NCBI GenBank assembly: GCA_036939975.1
Contig: JALLPB010000488.1
Coordinates: 1 to 15,324, forward strand
Origin: Cyclostephanos tholiformis
Lineage: Eukaryota; Bacillariophyta; Thalassiosirophyceae; Thalassiosirales; Thalassiosiraceae
Reading direction: 5' to 3'
DNA: 15,324 nucleotides
Shown piece after piece: positions 8,140 to 15,324 of this stretch. The stretch's first letter is position 1. Every line of letters begins with the position of its first letter. The position numbers were made by a program, and so were the translations under genes. The notes under the pieces were generated by a model. The model did no database searches. It was given only the letters and a program-made list of their open reading frames with translations, and was not told where the DNA came from.

Positions 8140-8219
8140 GTATGTGTGACACAAATTTTGTTAATTGTGTCAAGAATTATAACCGATGCTAATAAATGCT
8201 GTACGTCCATGTACATCAG
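8140..8219 (+). other. Predicted 80-nt intron upstream of the OTU coding fragment
   Basis: It has donor CAG|GTATGT at 8140, branch-point-like TGCTAAT at 8187-8193, and acceptor TACATCAG|A ending at 8219. The length and signals fit short diatom introns. No upstream coding exon is evident, so it may lie in a 5' untranslated region. Confidence 0.45.
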
Positions 8220-8232
8220 ACTTCGAACAATC

Positions 8233-8511
8233 ATGAAGGTTAGCATGAGTAACTGGCCACCTCAAGAAATATTCTCTCCTGATCAAGTAACAGTCACCGA
8301 TGTACCTGGAGATGGCAATTGTATGTTCTATTCTCTCTTTCGTGGTGATACAAATTTGGAAAATGTGAGGATGGTGAGGAAGAGATTGATGGATGAGCTT
8401 ATTAGTATGCGGTATGAGGAGTGTACGGAGTCAAGCTATACCTGGGAATTTTGGACAATGAGTTCAATTGCCGATAGGAACAATGAAGTAGGCATGAACG
8501 GTTGGATTCAC
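8233..8511 (+). pseudogene. OTU-family cysteine protease, N-terminal fragment
   Basis: The frame reads SNWPPQEIFSPDQVTVTDVP then GDGNCMFYSLFRGDTNLENV, the hallmark of the OTU domain: Asp (8311-8313) and catalytic Cys (8320-8322) of the DGNC motif, followed by the expected helix (RMVRKRLMDELI) and a Trp-containing segment ending NGWIH. In OTU proteases a GGE-type motif and later a catalytic His should follow; both are missing because the sequence switches to monooxygenase after the N at 8513. OTU enzymes remove ubiquitin, and OTU domains are also carried by some transposable elements (certain Helitrons and retrotransposons), which would suit this debris-rich insert. The most likely starts are the ATGs at 8233 or 8245. 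It is a truncated fragment and presumably inactive. Confidence 0.75.
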
Positions 8512-8512
8512 A

Positions 8513-8513
8513 N
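8513..8513. other. Single ambiguous base at the OTU/monooxygenase junction
   Basis: This is the only N in the window. It lies exactly where OTU homology ends and monooxygenase homology begins, as expected for a joined contig end or an unresolved assembly join. Confidence 0.9.
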
Positions 8514-8514
8514 G

Positions 8515-8781
8515 TCCAAATTCTCGGAGGCGATGAGAATTTACGAGTCACTCCGCGTCGATAGGGTTCGTGGAGTACTGGCCTCGAGCGTTGCCCTCGG
8601 TAAGACGCAGCAGCGAAGGGCGGAATCGAAATTGTACAACGCGTGGAGGGAGATGTCGATAAAGGCTCAGGTTTGGGCACATGGGACGTTGCCGATCATG
8701 AGGCTCGGCGCGTCCTACGATTATCGGGCGAGGGCGGAGGAGGCGCTCGCGATGGCGCGCGTTCGACGACATGAAGGATGA
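8515..8781 (+). pseudogene. C-terminal part of the FAD-dependent monooxygenase
   Basis: The frame reads SKFSEAMRIYESLRVDRVRG, VLASSVALGKTQQRRAESKL, YNAWREMSIKAQVWAHGTLP and IMRLGASYDYRARAEEALAM, ending RVRRHEG and TGA. The pattern of Y-E-x-x-R-x-x-R followed by a Ser-Ser-x-x-x-Gly helix and a Tyr-Asn-x-x-R segment is what follows the GD...GQG motif and the linking helix in group A monooxygenases. It therefore completes the gene begun at 4470 and has the same strand and the same GC-rich composition. The linking helix that normally follows GQG (Glu-Asp-Ala-x-x-Leu) plus a loop, some 30-45 residues, is found in neither piece. It stays open upstream through the N into the OTU fragment, giving an artificial-looking chimeric frame. 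Confidence 0.8.
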
Positions 8782-8948
8782 CTTTTGCGTTCGATATCAG
8801 GTGAGGAGGAGGTTCATGTTTTTTGAAGGAAATGTCGCAACAAACAACATAACCACCTTCCAACAAACATAAATAACCCATGATTTGTCCCCATTTTAGT
8901 CGAATATCTCAGTTGCACAAAATCTAACAAACGAATATCACACCTTTC
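8782..8948. other. Tail-to-tail spacer
   Basis: 167 bases lie between the plus-strand monooxygenase stop and the minus-strand ankyrin-gene stop. It would hold both 3' untranslated regions. It includes a short imperfect repeat of CAACAAACATAA-like sequence at 8839-8873. I see no gene. Confidence 0.5.
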
Positions 8949-10422
8949 CTATTCATCCTCATCCTTGCCAATAGTCATTTCAACCTTACACGCGACTTGT
9001 AACATATCCTTTCCCAACGATCCCATATCATTCATCGCCGTGTCATGCGTCATCAACAATGCCGTCAGGGCCTCCTTCTGAGCGTTCATGGTCGATTTCA
9101 TCCGTTCCTGCTCGTTCGCGAAGGCCAAGACGCACGCACGCGCATCTCGAAGAGAGGCCTCCAAGTTTAGAATGCGCTTCGACTTGTCATCGCTCACGGC
9201 TTGGGCAGATGCGAGCCGATCTTGGATAATCTCGAGCTCCTTGCTCGTCGACGCGAGTTCATCCGTCGTGTCCGTCAAAATCTTGATGGTCTCTTCCATC
9301 TTCCGCTCGAGAGCAACAATAGCGTTCGCTTGCTTCTCCGCCCTCTCGTTACTGACACCTAAGTCTGCCTGCACCGCCTCGATTTGATCCAAGAAGTCCA
9401 TATTCCTCAGTTGAACCTAAAGACAAATTTCGGATGATATGGGGAAAGTGATGAGAATAAGGGAGAGGGACGGACCAGCGTGCGCCCGTGCTCCATGTAT
9501 CGACCCGACGTACCTCGGCCAATTCCGATCTGAGTTGCCTTTCCAAGCTCGACGCGTTGGCGCGCTCCTTCTGAACGACGAGGTCAAGCTCCTCCTGGTG
9601 CCGAATATCCGAGGACTTCATTCCCTCGCGAAGCGCGTTATTGATCTCCGCCTGTTCCTTGAGCCGATTCGCGAGGCCATCGATCTGGGCCTTGAGTTTG
9701 GCACGTTCGTCCCTCCCGTGCGCCTCCATCTTCCGAATCTGATCGGCCCTGCTCTCCTCCAGCGATTTCATCTGCGATTCGTGCTCCATCGATAGACGCA
9801 TCGAGGTCATCTTGCTTATGGAAGCGTATATCGTGCCCCTGTCCAAGGCCGCGAGGGCGGCCTTCTTGGTCGATAAGTCCCCGTTCGACGCCGCCAGGTG
9901 CAGCGGGTACATCCCGGCGTGATTGCGCGCGTAGGCACCCTCGGGATACATGCTCAGTATCGAATTGAATATCGTGTCGGACGCGTGCATTGCCATGCAA
10001 GCCAGGTGGATGGGTAGGTTGCCGGCCCCGTCGACGATACGACACGAGGCCGGGTAGGACTCGACCAGAGCGATCACGACACTCTCCTGCACCGGGGCGG
10101 CGGATGACGTCGCGGCGGCGAGGAGGAAGTGCAGCGGCAGCCTGTCCTGCATTCCGCACGCGATCTGCGATGCGATGGGATTCGCGTTGAGTAGCGCCTT
10201 GATGACCTGTATCGGCGCGCCGGACTGGCACGCGATGTGTAGCGGGGGGAGGACGAGGGCGTCGTCGCCGCTACCTCCTCCGACCTTGGCGTCCGAGGGA
10301 TGGCTTCGGACGTGATCGATGACGGCCCGCCACTGTTTCTCCTTAATGAACTTGATCAACATTTCGTAGGAGGAGGAGGCGGGCGGTAGGGCGTTGGCGA
10401 TTGTGGCGACGGTGGCGGACAT
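8949..10422 (-). CDS. Ankyrin-repeat and coiled-coil protein, two exons
   Basis: Exon 1 is 10422-9514 (303 codons) and exon 2 is 9416-8949 (155 codons plus TAG), joined in phase 0 by a 97-nt GT-AG intron, giving about 458 residues. Ankyrin-like repeats lie at about residues 58-82 (LPPLHIACQSG), 93-124 (DRLPLHFLLAA), 134-163 (GNLPIHLACMAMHASDTIFN) and 170-193 (GMYPLHLAASNGD), typical protein-interaction modules. From about 205 to 450 the protein is a long coiled coil rich in Glu, Lys, Arg and Ala (QMKSLEESRADQIRKMEA; NAIVALERKMEETIKILTD). No signal peptide or membrane segment is seen, so it is probably cytosolic or cytoskeletal. The architecture, N-terminal LIKFIKEKQWRAVIDHVRSH then short ankyrins then coiled coil, is one I associate with diatoms. 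The specific role is unknown. It appears intact. Confidence 0.85.
9417..9513 (-). other. Spliceosomal intron, 97 nt
   Basis: Donor GAG|GTACGT lies at 9513 and acceptor GTCTTTAG|GTT at 9417, read on minus. The intron is pyrimidine-rich before the acceptor. Removing it joins LRSELAE to VQLRNMDFLDQIEAV in frame and continues the coiled coil; reading through instead gives a non-coiled-coil tail and an early stop. Confidence 0.9.
9923..9968 (-). repeat. 46-bp perfect repeat, ankyrin-gene copy (copy B, probable source)
   Basis: It is identical to 6072-6117. It encodes residues of the third ankyrin repeat (NSILSMYPEGAYARN) in an intact gene, so this is the likely donor. Confidence 0.95.
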
Positions 10423-11218
10423 GGTTCACGACGGGGGGGTGGTCCCCTTTTTTCTACCCAAGTCGGGGTGTTACCAGCAGTATCTTGGGGCTGAATTATG
10501 AAACTTCCATTTAACACGCCATCGGGGGTCGCCTACCAGAATTAGTGACAACATCAACATCGTCGAGGATTATTATTTTGTAGAGCCCCCACATCACATC
10601 AATGCGAGAGAAGAGAAAATCGAGGAGAAGGGCCTCGTCGGCTCGAGTGGGAAGCCTACATACGTGGGAATAGTATAAGAACTGATGTTTTCAAGTTTTA
10701 GATCAAGGGGACCGACTCTCCTCGGCAAGGCAGCCTTGTGCAGCTGTGCAGCAATAACTTGCTTTTTTTGTGACGAGCCAAAACTGTCACATGTGAATGG
10801 CTGCAAAAATAATTATGACTGTGAATTCTTATAACTGGTGTACATTAAGCTTCTTTTGCTGTTGGTAAGGTATTGGAAACTGGAGATTGTGAATTAAGTT
10901 TAACAGAGAAAGAAAAGTGATTTATTTGAGGTCGGATTTATTGACCTGCTATCTTCGTGGTTGGTGTTGGGACCATGCGCAAAAATGAAGAATAGAATTT
11001 AAGATTAATCTATTTTTGGCCTACTTCACGAGGCATGTAAGTTCTTTGTCATTGAAAAAAATGTCCCAACTCCTCCCAAATGAGACCGAGCATTTTTTGT
11101 ACAGCGTTACTAATGCCTAATGCAGTGGCGGCGGTGGACGATTGAAATATGGTTGCCTCTCTGAGCGCAAGACTTATCTCCCCTTTTTCATGGTCCTTCA
11201 CAAGCCGGTCGCCCTATC
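10423..11218. other. Spacer between the two minus-strand genes
   Basis: It holds the promoter and 5' leader of the ankyrin gene and the 3' region of the large gene. A minus-strand open frame of 70 codons at 10594-10806 (containing PRRVGPLDLKLENISSYTIP) looks protein-like but matches nothing I know and has no supporting context. The rest is AT-rich with nothing recognisable. Confidence 0.35.
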
Positions 11219-14200
11219 CTAAGCGTGGCTGTCATCCTCCAGTGCGAGATCCATCCAATGGTCGAGGTCATTCATCGAATCCAGAGCATGCGACAAATCC
11301 TCTAACATATTTTCCCTTCCTTCATCAGCCACTGCGTCTGCGAAAGGCGGTAAGGTAGACGTTGGGGCGCAGTTTTCACTCCTGCTGCTGCCAGTTGATG
11401 CCGAGACAGAACAAAGTTTTATTTGTGATGGCGGATGAAGGGTCAACACCGAGTTTTCGTCATTCATGCTACCAATGCTACCACTAGCGAGACTCCCCGA
11501 CGATGAGAAAAAGTGATCATAATTCTCCTCTAATTCTGCGCCCACCAGCTCTCGCAAGGCTCCATCATGGTTGGAACGAGAAAATACCTCAAACAAGTTG
11601 CGTTGATAGAATTTGTTGAATCGGGATTGCAACGAGTCCAGCTGTCCACGCAGTGTCTCTACAGAAGCTTGCAAGCGAGAGGCCTGTTCGATGGCAACGT
11701 CTCTCTCGACTTGAAGGGCGGCCACCGTGGACTTGCTCTCAATGAGGCCCGTTGAGAGGATTTCGATTTCAGATTTGAATGAGTCCAACACCTTTTTCAC
11801 GCAGCATTTGTTCCCTCCCTCTATGTGGCTGCCTTCTTTTGTCCCTCGACCATCATCATCTGCATCTGACATGTCGTCGCTAGAATCTCGCCTCACCCTA
11901 CTACCGCCATCTCTCGCATCTCCAGGAGCGGCAACTCCAATCAGCTCCACGTCTACGTCGTCACTAACTATAAGCTCATGCATTCTTTTGCTAGCCCTAT
12001 CCCGCTGATCAACTACTACCTCGCACATGCTTTCCAACTGCAACACCCGCTTGCGGTGGATTGCAGCCTCGTCTCGAGCTATCCGTTCGCGTTCTTCCCA
12101 ATCCCCCATTTCCTTCTTAAGCATTTCATCTCTCCTACGCATGTCGGACTTTACTTCTTCGAGCTTGAGCATAAAATAATCCTTCTGCAATTGCGCATCG
12201 TTCAGCGATTCCTCCAGCTTGGATCGAAGAATGTCTTCCGTGTTCGTTTCTGAGTTAGAGCAGTTCGATACGTCCTCAGGTAAGGTCACGACACCGTTAT
12301 CATGCATAATGTTACTTCGAAATGGGTCCATCGCCAGCTTCGCCGCTAGTCTATCGCGCTCCGCGGATACGGTATTTAAATCAGTCTGGAGCGACGAGTT
12401 ACGCGACCTCAAGGAGAATACGGTGGCATTAGCACCAACGACCTCGGACTCCTTAGTCTGCAGCGCTGATTCGAGTTTGGACATTCGCAACGCGAGGACT
12501 TGCTTGTCGTTTTCTACGATGGAGGACTTTCGCAGGAGCGCGTCGTACTTGGATTGCAGGTCAAGCAGTTGCCGAGCAAGGTCGTCATTATTGGAAGATG
12601 ACGAGCTGTTTTCACCCCCCCCTCTTGTCAACGAGGGAGGACAGCTCGATGTTATTTTCTCTGAGATATCTTCATTGTCATCAAATAATCCTGGTGACGC
12701 CATGAACATGGCATCGAGGGCGGCATTAACGGTAGCGTGAGCGTTGAGGCTGACGATGTCTTCTGATCTTACATCGTCGATGGCCGGCTCCCTGACAACT
12801 GTCGGATTGGATTGAATCGTCATCTCCCCGCCCTCGGGCGTTACAACAGCGGCTGACGCGCACTTTGCGGTTATCGTGTACTTTGACTTGGTCATCGCAT
12901 CGATATGGTCATCGCAAGAGGTGGCCATCGTAGTTGTGTCGAGGGTCATTCCCCCCTTCTTCGGGATTGCGCAATCGACGCGAGACAAGGAGGTGGCCCT
13001 CGCCTTGGGAGGCCTGCCCCTGTACTTTTTGGGCACTGATGTCATTACTCTCTCATCGGACGATGATGCCTTGGGCTTCGCACAATCTTTCTCGTCAGCG
13101 GCGGCCAAGGCAAGAGCAGACGTGTGCTTTTGGGGCACCGATGTCAATACCCTCCCATCGGACGATGATGCCTTGGGCTCCACGCAATCCTTCTCCTCAG
13201 CGGCGACCAAGGCCAGTGTGGCCAAGGGATCGAATGTCATTAACCCCTCCCCGGTGGTTAAATCTTGATCGATGCGAGCAGTCGAGGCGACAATAACGGC
13301 CGCGGCTGCGCTCTTCGCCTTGGGAGGCCGGCCCCTTCGTTTCGCGGGGGGGGGCTCGTTCGTCGCGACCCCAATCCCCCCCGACTTATTCTTCACCACT
13401 CCGGCTGCCTTCTTCCCAACCTCGACGATCGGGGATGACGATTTTTTTTCCGCCAAAATATTTGTGTCGACGATCGAGGCGGTCACCGCATTCTCCCCCC
13501 CTGCATCGGTCGTCGTCGATGCCGCCGCTACCACCCCCCTCGATGACGCATACAACGATCTCAACGACTGCATGATATTTCTTCCCCCGCCGACCCCTAT
13601 CATCGTCGCCTCCCCCTCCCTCTTCCTCCTTTTGCCGCTATTGACCTCGCTGTAATTCCTGCTACGGCGCTCGACCAACGTCACCACCCCCACCCCAGCC
13701 TCGTAACAGCATTCGAGGCCGCACCAAGTGCAACGCCGGTCGTCGTACGCGCATGCGCCGTTGCATCGGGGACAGTGAAATCCCTCCCCGGCGCGACATT
13801 TTTCCCCCCACCCGTTGTTCAGCCTCCATTTCATGTGCGACTGCTCGATCGAGCCATCGAGGCGGTTTACGTCGTCGTCGTCGTTCTTCTTCCTCCTCTT
13901 CTTCTTTCCCCGATTAGATGGGATCGGTTCTGGATCGAATCGGTTTATCGACTTGAGCTTGCGCTTCAGGGACTTGCAAGGGACGTCGTCGTCGGGGAAG
14001 GTCCTTCGCATTTCGATCATCCCCTCCTCCGACGTCTCGGCATATTCACGAAACTCGAACAGTGGAAGATGGTGCGACCTCCTCTTCTTCTCCTTCTTCT
14101 TCTCCTTCGCGACGACGCGAGACGTCGTCGTCGTCGTCGTCGTGGCGGCGTCGGGGGGATCGGATGTTAATTGTGGGACGATGGACGGGGTGTCCCCGTC

Positions 14201-14806
14201 CCCCCCCGGCGGCGCCGCGACTTCGGGGACGATGATCGAGGCCGACGGCGACGAGTCGCGAGGGGGCGACGCATCGTCGCCGTCGTTGAGGGCGGCTACG
14301 GCCAAGAAGCCGTCGTGCGCGTCCACCTCCCGGATGGACGAGGCGTCCTCCTTCGCCTCGGCGGGAGGAGGCCCGCCGTCGCACCCATCGCATTCGCTCG
14401 CGGGATTGCAATTATCGCCGTCTTCGTCGCGAGCCGCGGAGGACGTCGACGACGACGTTGATGACGTCCGGGGGAGATCAAAGTCGCATTCGACCCCGAC
14501 CGTCGATGCCGAGGCCTCCGCGAAGTCATTTTCCTCGGGGCGGCCCCCCTCCTCGTCCGAGGATTCGCGTGCCAATGAAGCACCCTCCTCCTCCTCCTCC
14601 TCATCCTCCTCCTTGTCTTCCTCCTTGTCTTCCTCCTTGTCTTCCTCCTTGTCCTCCTCCTTGTCCTCCTCCTTGTCTTCCTCCTCCTCCTCCGCGACGG
14701 CGGAGGGGGGGGTGCGAATCTTGCTCCGGAACCACGTCGCGAACTGGGTCGTCGACATTCTGCATATGTTATTGCTGTTTGTCTCGCGCCCCAAACTACT
14801 CCTCAT
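11219..14806 (-). CDS. Large acidic, zinc-ribbon-like, AT-hook, coiled-coil protein (putative chromatin protein)
   Basis: One uninterrupted frame of 1195 codons. Met17 (14758) may be the true start, since the preceding 16 codons are AT-richer and the rest is GC-rich. Features in order: acidic DKEE repeat (39-74); Ser/Thr-rich acidic region (80-230); basic clusters KEKKKEKKRR (234-243) and KKKRRKK (301-307), likely nuclear localisation signals; a cysteine motif C345-x2-C348-x10-C359-x2-C362 followed by C366 and C367 (RRCTWCGLECCYEAGVGVV), zinc-ribbon-like; AT-hook KRRGRPPK (489-496); a 34-residue tandem duplication (531-598); a second AT-hook YRGRPPK (595-601); and coiled coils at about 740-825, 858-945 and 1003-1070. 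The C-terminus is acidic (MLEDLSHALDSMNDLDHWMD). AT-hooks bind the minor groove of AT-rich DNA, so nuclear DNA or chromatin binding is inferred; the specific function is unknown. It looks intact. Confidence 0.8.
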   Translation of the reverse strand: MRSSLGRETNSNNICRMSTTQFATWFRSKIRTPPSAVAEEEEEDKEEDKEEDKEEDKEEDKEEDKEEDEEEEEEGASLARESSDEEGGRPEENDFAEASASTVGVECDFDLPRTSSTSSSTSSAARDEDGDNCNPASECDGCDGGPPPAEAKEDASSIREVDAHDGFLAVAALNDGDDASPPRDSSPSASIIVPEVAAPPGGDGDTPSIVPQLTSDPPDAATTTTTTTSRVVAKEKKKEKKRRSHHLPLFEFREYAETSEEGMIEMRRTFPDDDVPCKSLKRKLKSINRFDPEPIPSNRGKKKRRKKNDDDDVNRLDGSIEQSHMKWRLNNGWGEKCRAGEGFHCPRCNGACAYDDRRCTWCGLECCYEAGVGVVTLVERRSRNYSEVNSGKRRKREGEATMIGVGGGRNIMQSLRSLYASSRGVVAAASTTTDAGGENAVTASIVDTNILAEKKSSSPIVEVGKKAAGVVKNKSGGIGVATNEPPPAKRRGRPPKAKSAAAAVIVASTARIDQDLTTGEGLMTFDPLATLALVAAEEKDCVEPKASSSDGRVLTSVPQKHTSALALAAADEKDCAKPKASSSDERVMTSVPKKYRGRPPKARATSLSRVDCAIPKKGGMTLDTTTMATSCDDHIDAMTKSKYTITAKCASAAVVTPEGGEMTIQSNPTVVREPAIDDVRSEDIVSLNAHATVNAALDAMFMASPGLFDDNEDISEKITSSCPPSLTRGGGENSSSSSNNDDLARQLLDLQSKYDALLRKSSIVENDKQVLALRMSKLESALQTKESEVVGANATVFSLRSRNSSLQTDLNTVSAERDRLAAKLAMDPFRSNIMHDNGVVTLPEDVSNCSNSETNTEDILRSKLEESLNDAQLQKDYFMLKLEEVKSDMRRRDEMLKKEMGDWEERERIARDEAAIHRKRVLQLESMCEVVVDQRDRASKRMHELIVSDDVDVELIGVAAPGDARDGGSRVRRDSSDDMSDADDDGRGTKEGSHIEGGNKCCVKKVLDSFKSEIEILSTGLIESKSTVAALQVERDVAIEQASRLQASVETLRGQLDSLQSRFNKFYQRNLFEVFSRSNHDGALRELVGAELEENYDHFFSSSGSLASGSIGSMNDENSVLTLHPPSQIKLCSVSASTGSSRSENCAPTSTLPPFADAVADEGRENMLEDLSHALDSMNDLDHWMDLALEDDSHA
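13004..13021 (-). other. AT-hook 2 (RGRPPK)
   Basis: Residues 596-601 of the large protein. The Arg-Gly-Arg-Pro core is the canonical minor-groove-binding motif. It falls at the end of the second 34-residue repeat copy. Confidence 0.8.
13013..13216 (-). repeat. 102-bp (34-residue) tandem duplication inside the large gene
   Basis: Residues 531-564 (LALVAAEEKDCVEPKASSSD...) and 565-598 (LALAAADEKDCAKPKASSSD...) align without gaps for most of their length. The copies differ at the end: the first finishes QKHTSA and the second KKYRGR, which forms the AT-hook core. It is an in-frame duplication that changes AT-hook content. Confidence 0.9.
13319..13342 (-). other. AT-hook 1 (KRRGRPPK)
   Basis: Residues 489-496 of the large protein, preceded by EPPPA and flanked by basic residues on both sides, as in canonical AT-hooks. 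Confidence 0.8.
13703..13774 (-). other. CxxC...CxxC zinc-binding motif
   Basis: Residues 345-368: CPRC, ten residues, CTWC, then GLECC. Four cysteines in two CxxC knuckles are spaced as in zinc ribbons. The preceding WRLNNGWGEKC and following YEAGVGVV look like a conserved block, not low-complexity sequence. Confidence 0.65.
14585..14692 (-). repeat. 12-bp minisatellite encoding (DKEE)6 within a Glu-rich tract
   Basis: Six units of the TCCTCCTTGTCT type (plus strand) alternate T/C at one position. They encode the acidic repeat at residues 39-74 of the large protein. Copy number is expected to vary between strains. Confidence 0.9.
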
Positions 14807-15324
14807 TGATGCGAATTGCGGCCTGTCCCAGATGGGATGTAAGTTGGGTGTAGTATTAATACAGACTTCGATAATTGCTGTTCAGATCTACACGACGGAA
14901 TAATACTAGACTACTGGGGCTGGTACGATTGACATGGTGCATGCATGCACGTGATGTTGTTTTCTGGCGATCATATTACGATAGCCTTCTCTCTCAGAAG
15001 ATTCTTTGGGGGGATATGCCGATCCCACATATTTAAAACTTGCTACTTACATCGGAGCATCCTAATACTAACCTTTAGTATCTCCTTGTCAATGCATTTT
15101 TGGAACCCCCTATTGATGTCTCTCTCTTAGTTTTAGGAGAAAGGATATCTCTTTTTACTTTTTTTCATTTTCTTTATATTCGGCTACGTAAAAACCGGGG
15201 ATTAAGAAACAGCTATGTTCAAGGATGTGACAGCTAAATCGTTCGACAGTTTTTTCCCGCCAACCCCTACCTGAGTGTGTCGCTTTTCGTTTGTATCAAA
15301 AGCTGCGGTAAATTTCATGAGTCG
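14807..15324. other. Upstream region of the large gene
   Basis: AT-richer sequence that should carry the promoter of the minus-strand gene. It contains a perfect 14-bp palindrome, GTGCATGCATGCAC, at 14937-14950, about 130 bases upstream of the start, and TATTAATAC at 14854-14862. No gene is supported. Confidence 0.4.
14937..14950. promoter_or_regulatory. Perfect 14-bp palindrome GTGCATGCATGCAC
   Basis: A self-complementary 14-mer upstream of the large gene, suitable for a dimeric transcription factor. It contains two overlapping GCATGC words. Regulatory function is inferred only from symmetry and position. Confidence 0.3.

Noticed and set aside
9638..10231. 197-codon minus-strand frame inside the ankyrin gene
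   Set aside because: It is the same strand in another frame, Arg/Gly-rich without motifs; the ankyrin frame is clearly the real one.
13815..14903. Plus-strand open frame of 362 codons opposite the large gene
   Set aside because: It is the antisense of the Ser/Glu-rich low-complexity region (Glu codons read as Ser on the other strand), has no motif, and the minus-strand gene explains the openness.

Overview
The window looks like nuclear DNA of a stramenopile, most likely a diatom. The grounds are short GT-AG introns (a 97-nt one in the ankyrin gene), an ankyrin repeat containing the peptide SILSMYPEGAYARN (a style I associate with diatom ankyrin proteins), GC-rich exons with homopolymer-rich acidic, Ser and Gly tracts, and AT-richer spacers full of transposon debris. 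The assignment rests on recognition, not on a search.

Left part (1-4469): mobile-element wreckage. The first ~930 bases carry, on the minus strand, a decayed PIF/Harbinger-type DDE transposase with two slippage frameshifts, a TGA stop and a mutated second catalytic Asp. Bases 931-3400 hold no gene I can support, only simple repeats. Bases ~3405-3990 hold a second, unidentified, stop-ridden coding remnant on the minus strand.

Middle part (4470-8781): a broken FAD-dependent (group A) monooxygenase on the plus strand. Its N-terminal and central portion lies at 4470-6071 and its C-terminal portion at 8515-8781, with ~2.44 kb of foreign sequence between them. That sequence contains a perfect 46-bp copy of part of the neighbouring ankyrin gene exactly at the break, an unidentified minus-strand coding remnant, several tandem repeats, a C-rich minisatellite, a ~300-bp cluster of about ten adjacent inverted repeats, and a truncated OTU-family cysteine protease. 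The OTU fragment runs in frame into the monooxygenase C-terminus through the only ambiguous base (N) in the window, at 8513. Either the locus is truly rearranged or the assembly is chimeric here.

Right part (8782-15324): two apparently intact minus-strand genes in tandem. One is an ankyrin-repeat/coiled-coil protein of about 458 residues with one intron. The other is a protein of up to 1195 residues with an acidic repeat, a CxxC/CxxC zinc-ribbon-like motif, two AT-hooks and three coiled-coil blocks, probably a chromatin-associated protein. The spacers at 10423-11218 and 14807-15324 hold their upstream regions and no further gene I can support.

No rRNA gene, complete tRNA gene or CRISPR array was seen. 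The genes do not form an operon or shared pathway. The main biological interest is the rearranged monooxygenase locus, the hairpin cluster inside it, and the large zinc/AT-hook protein.
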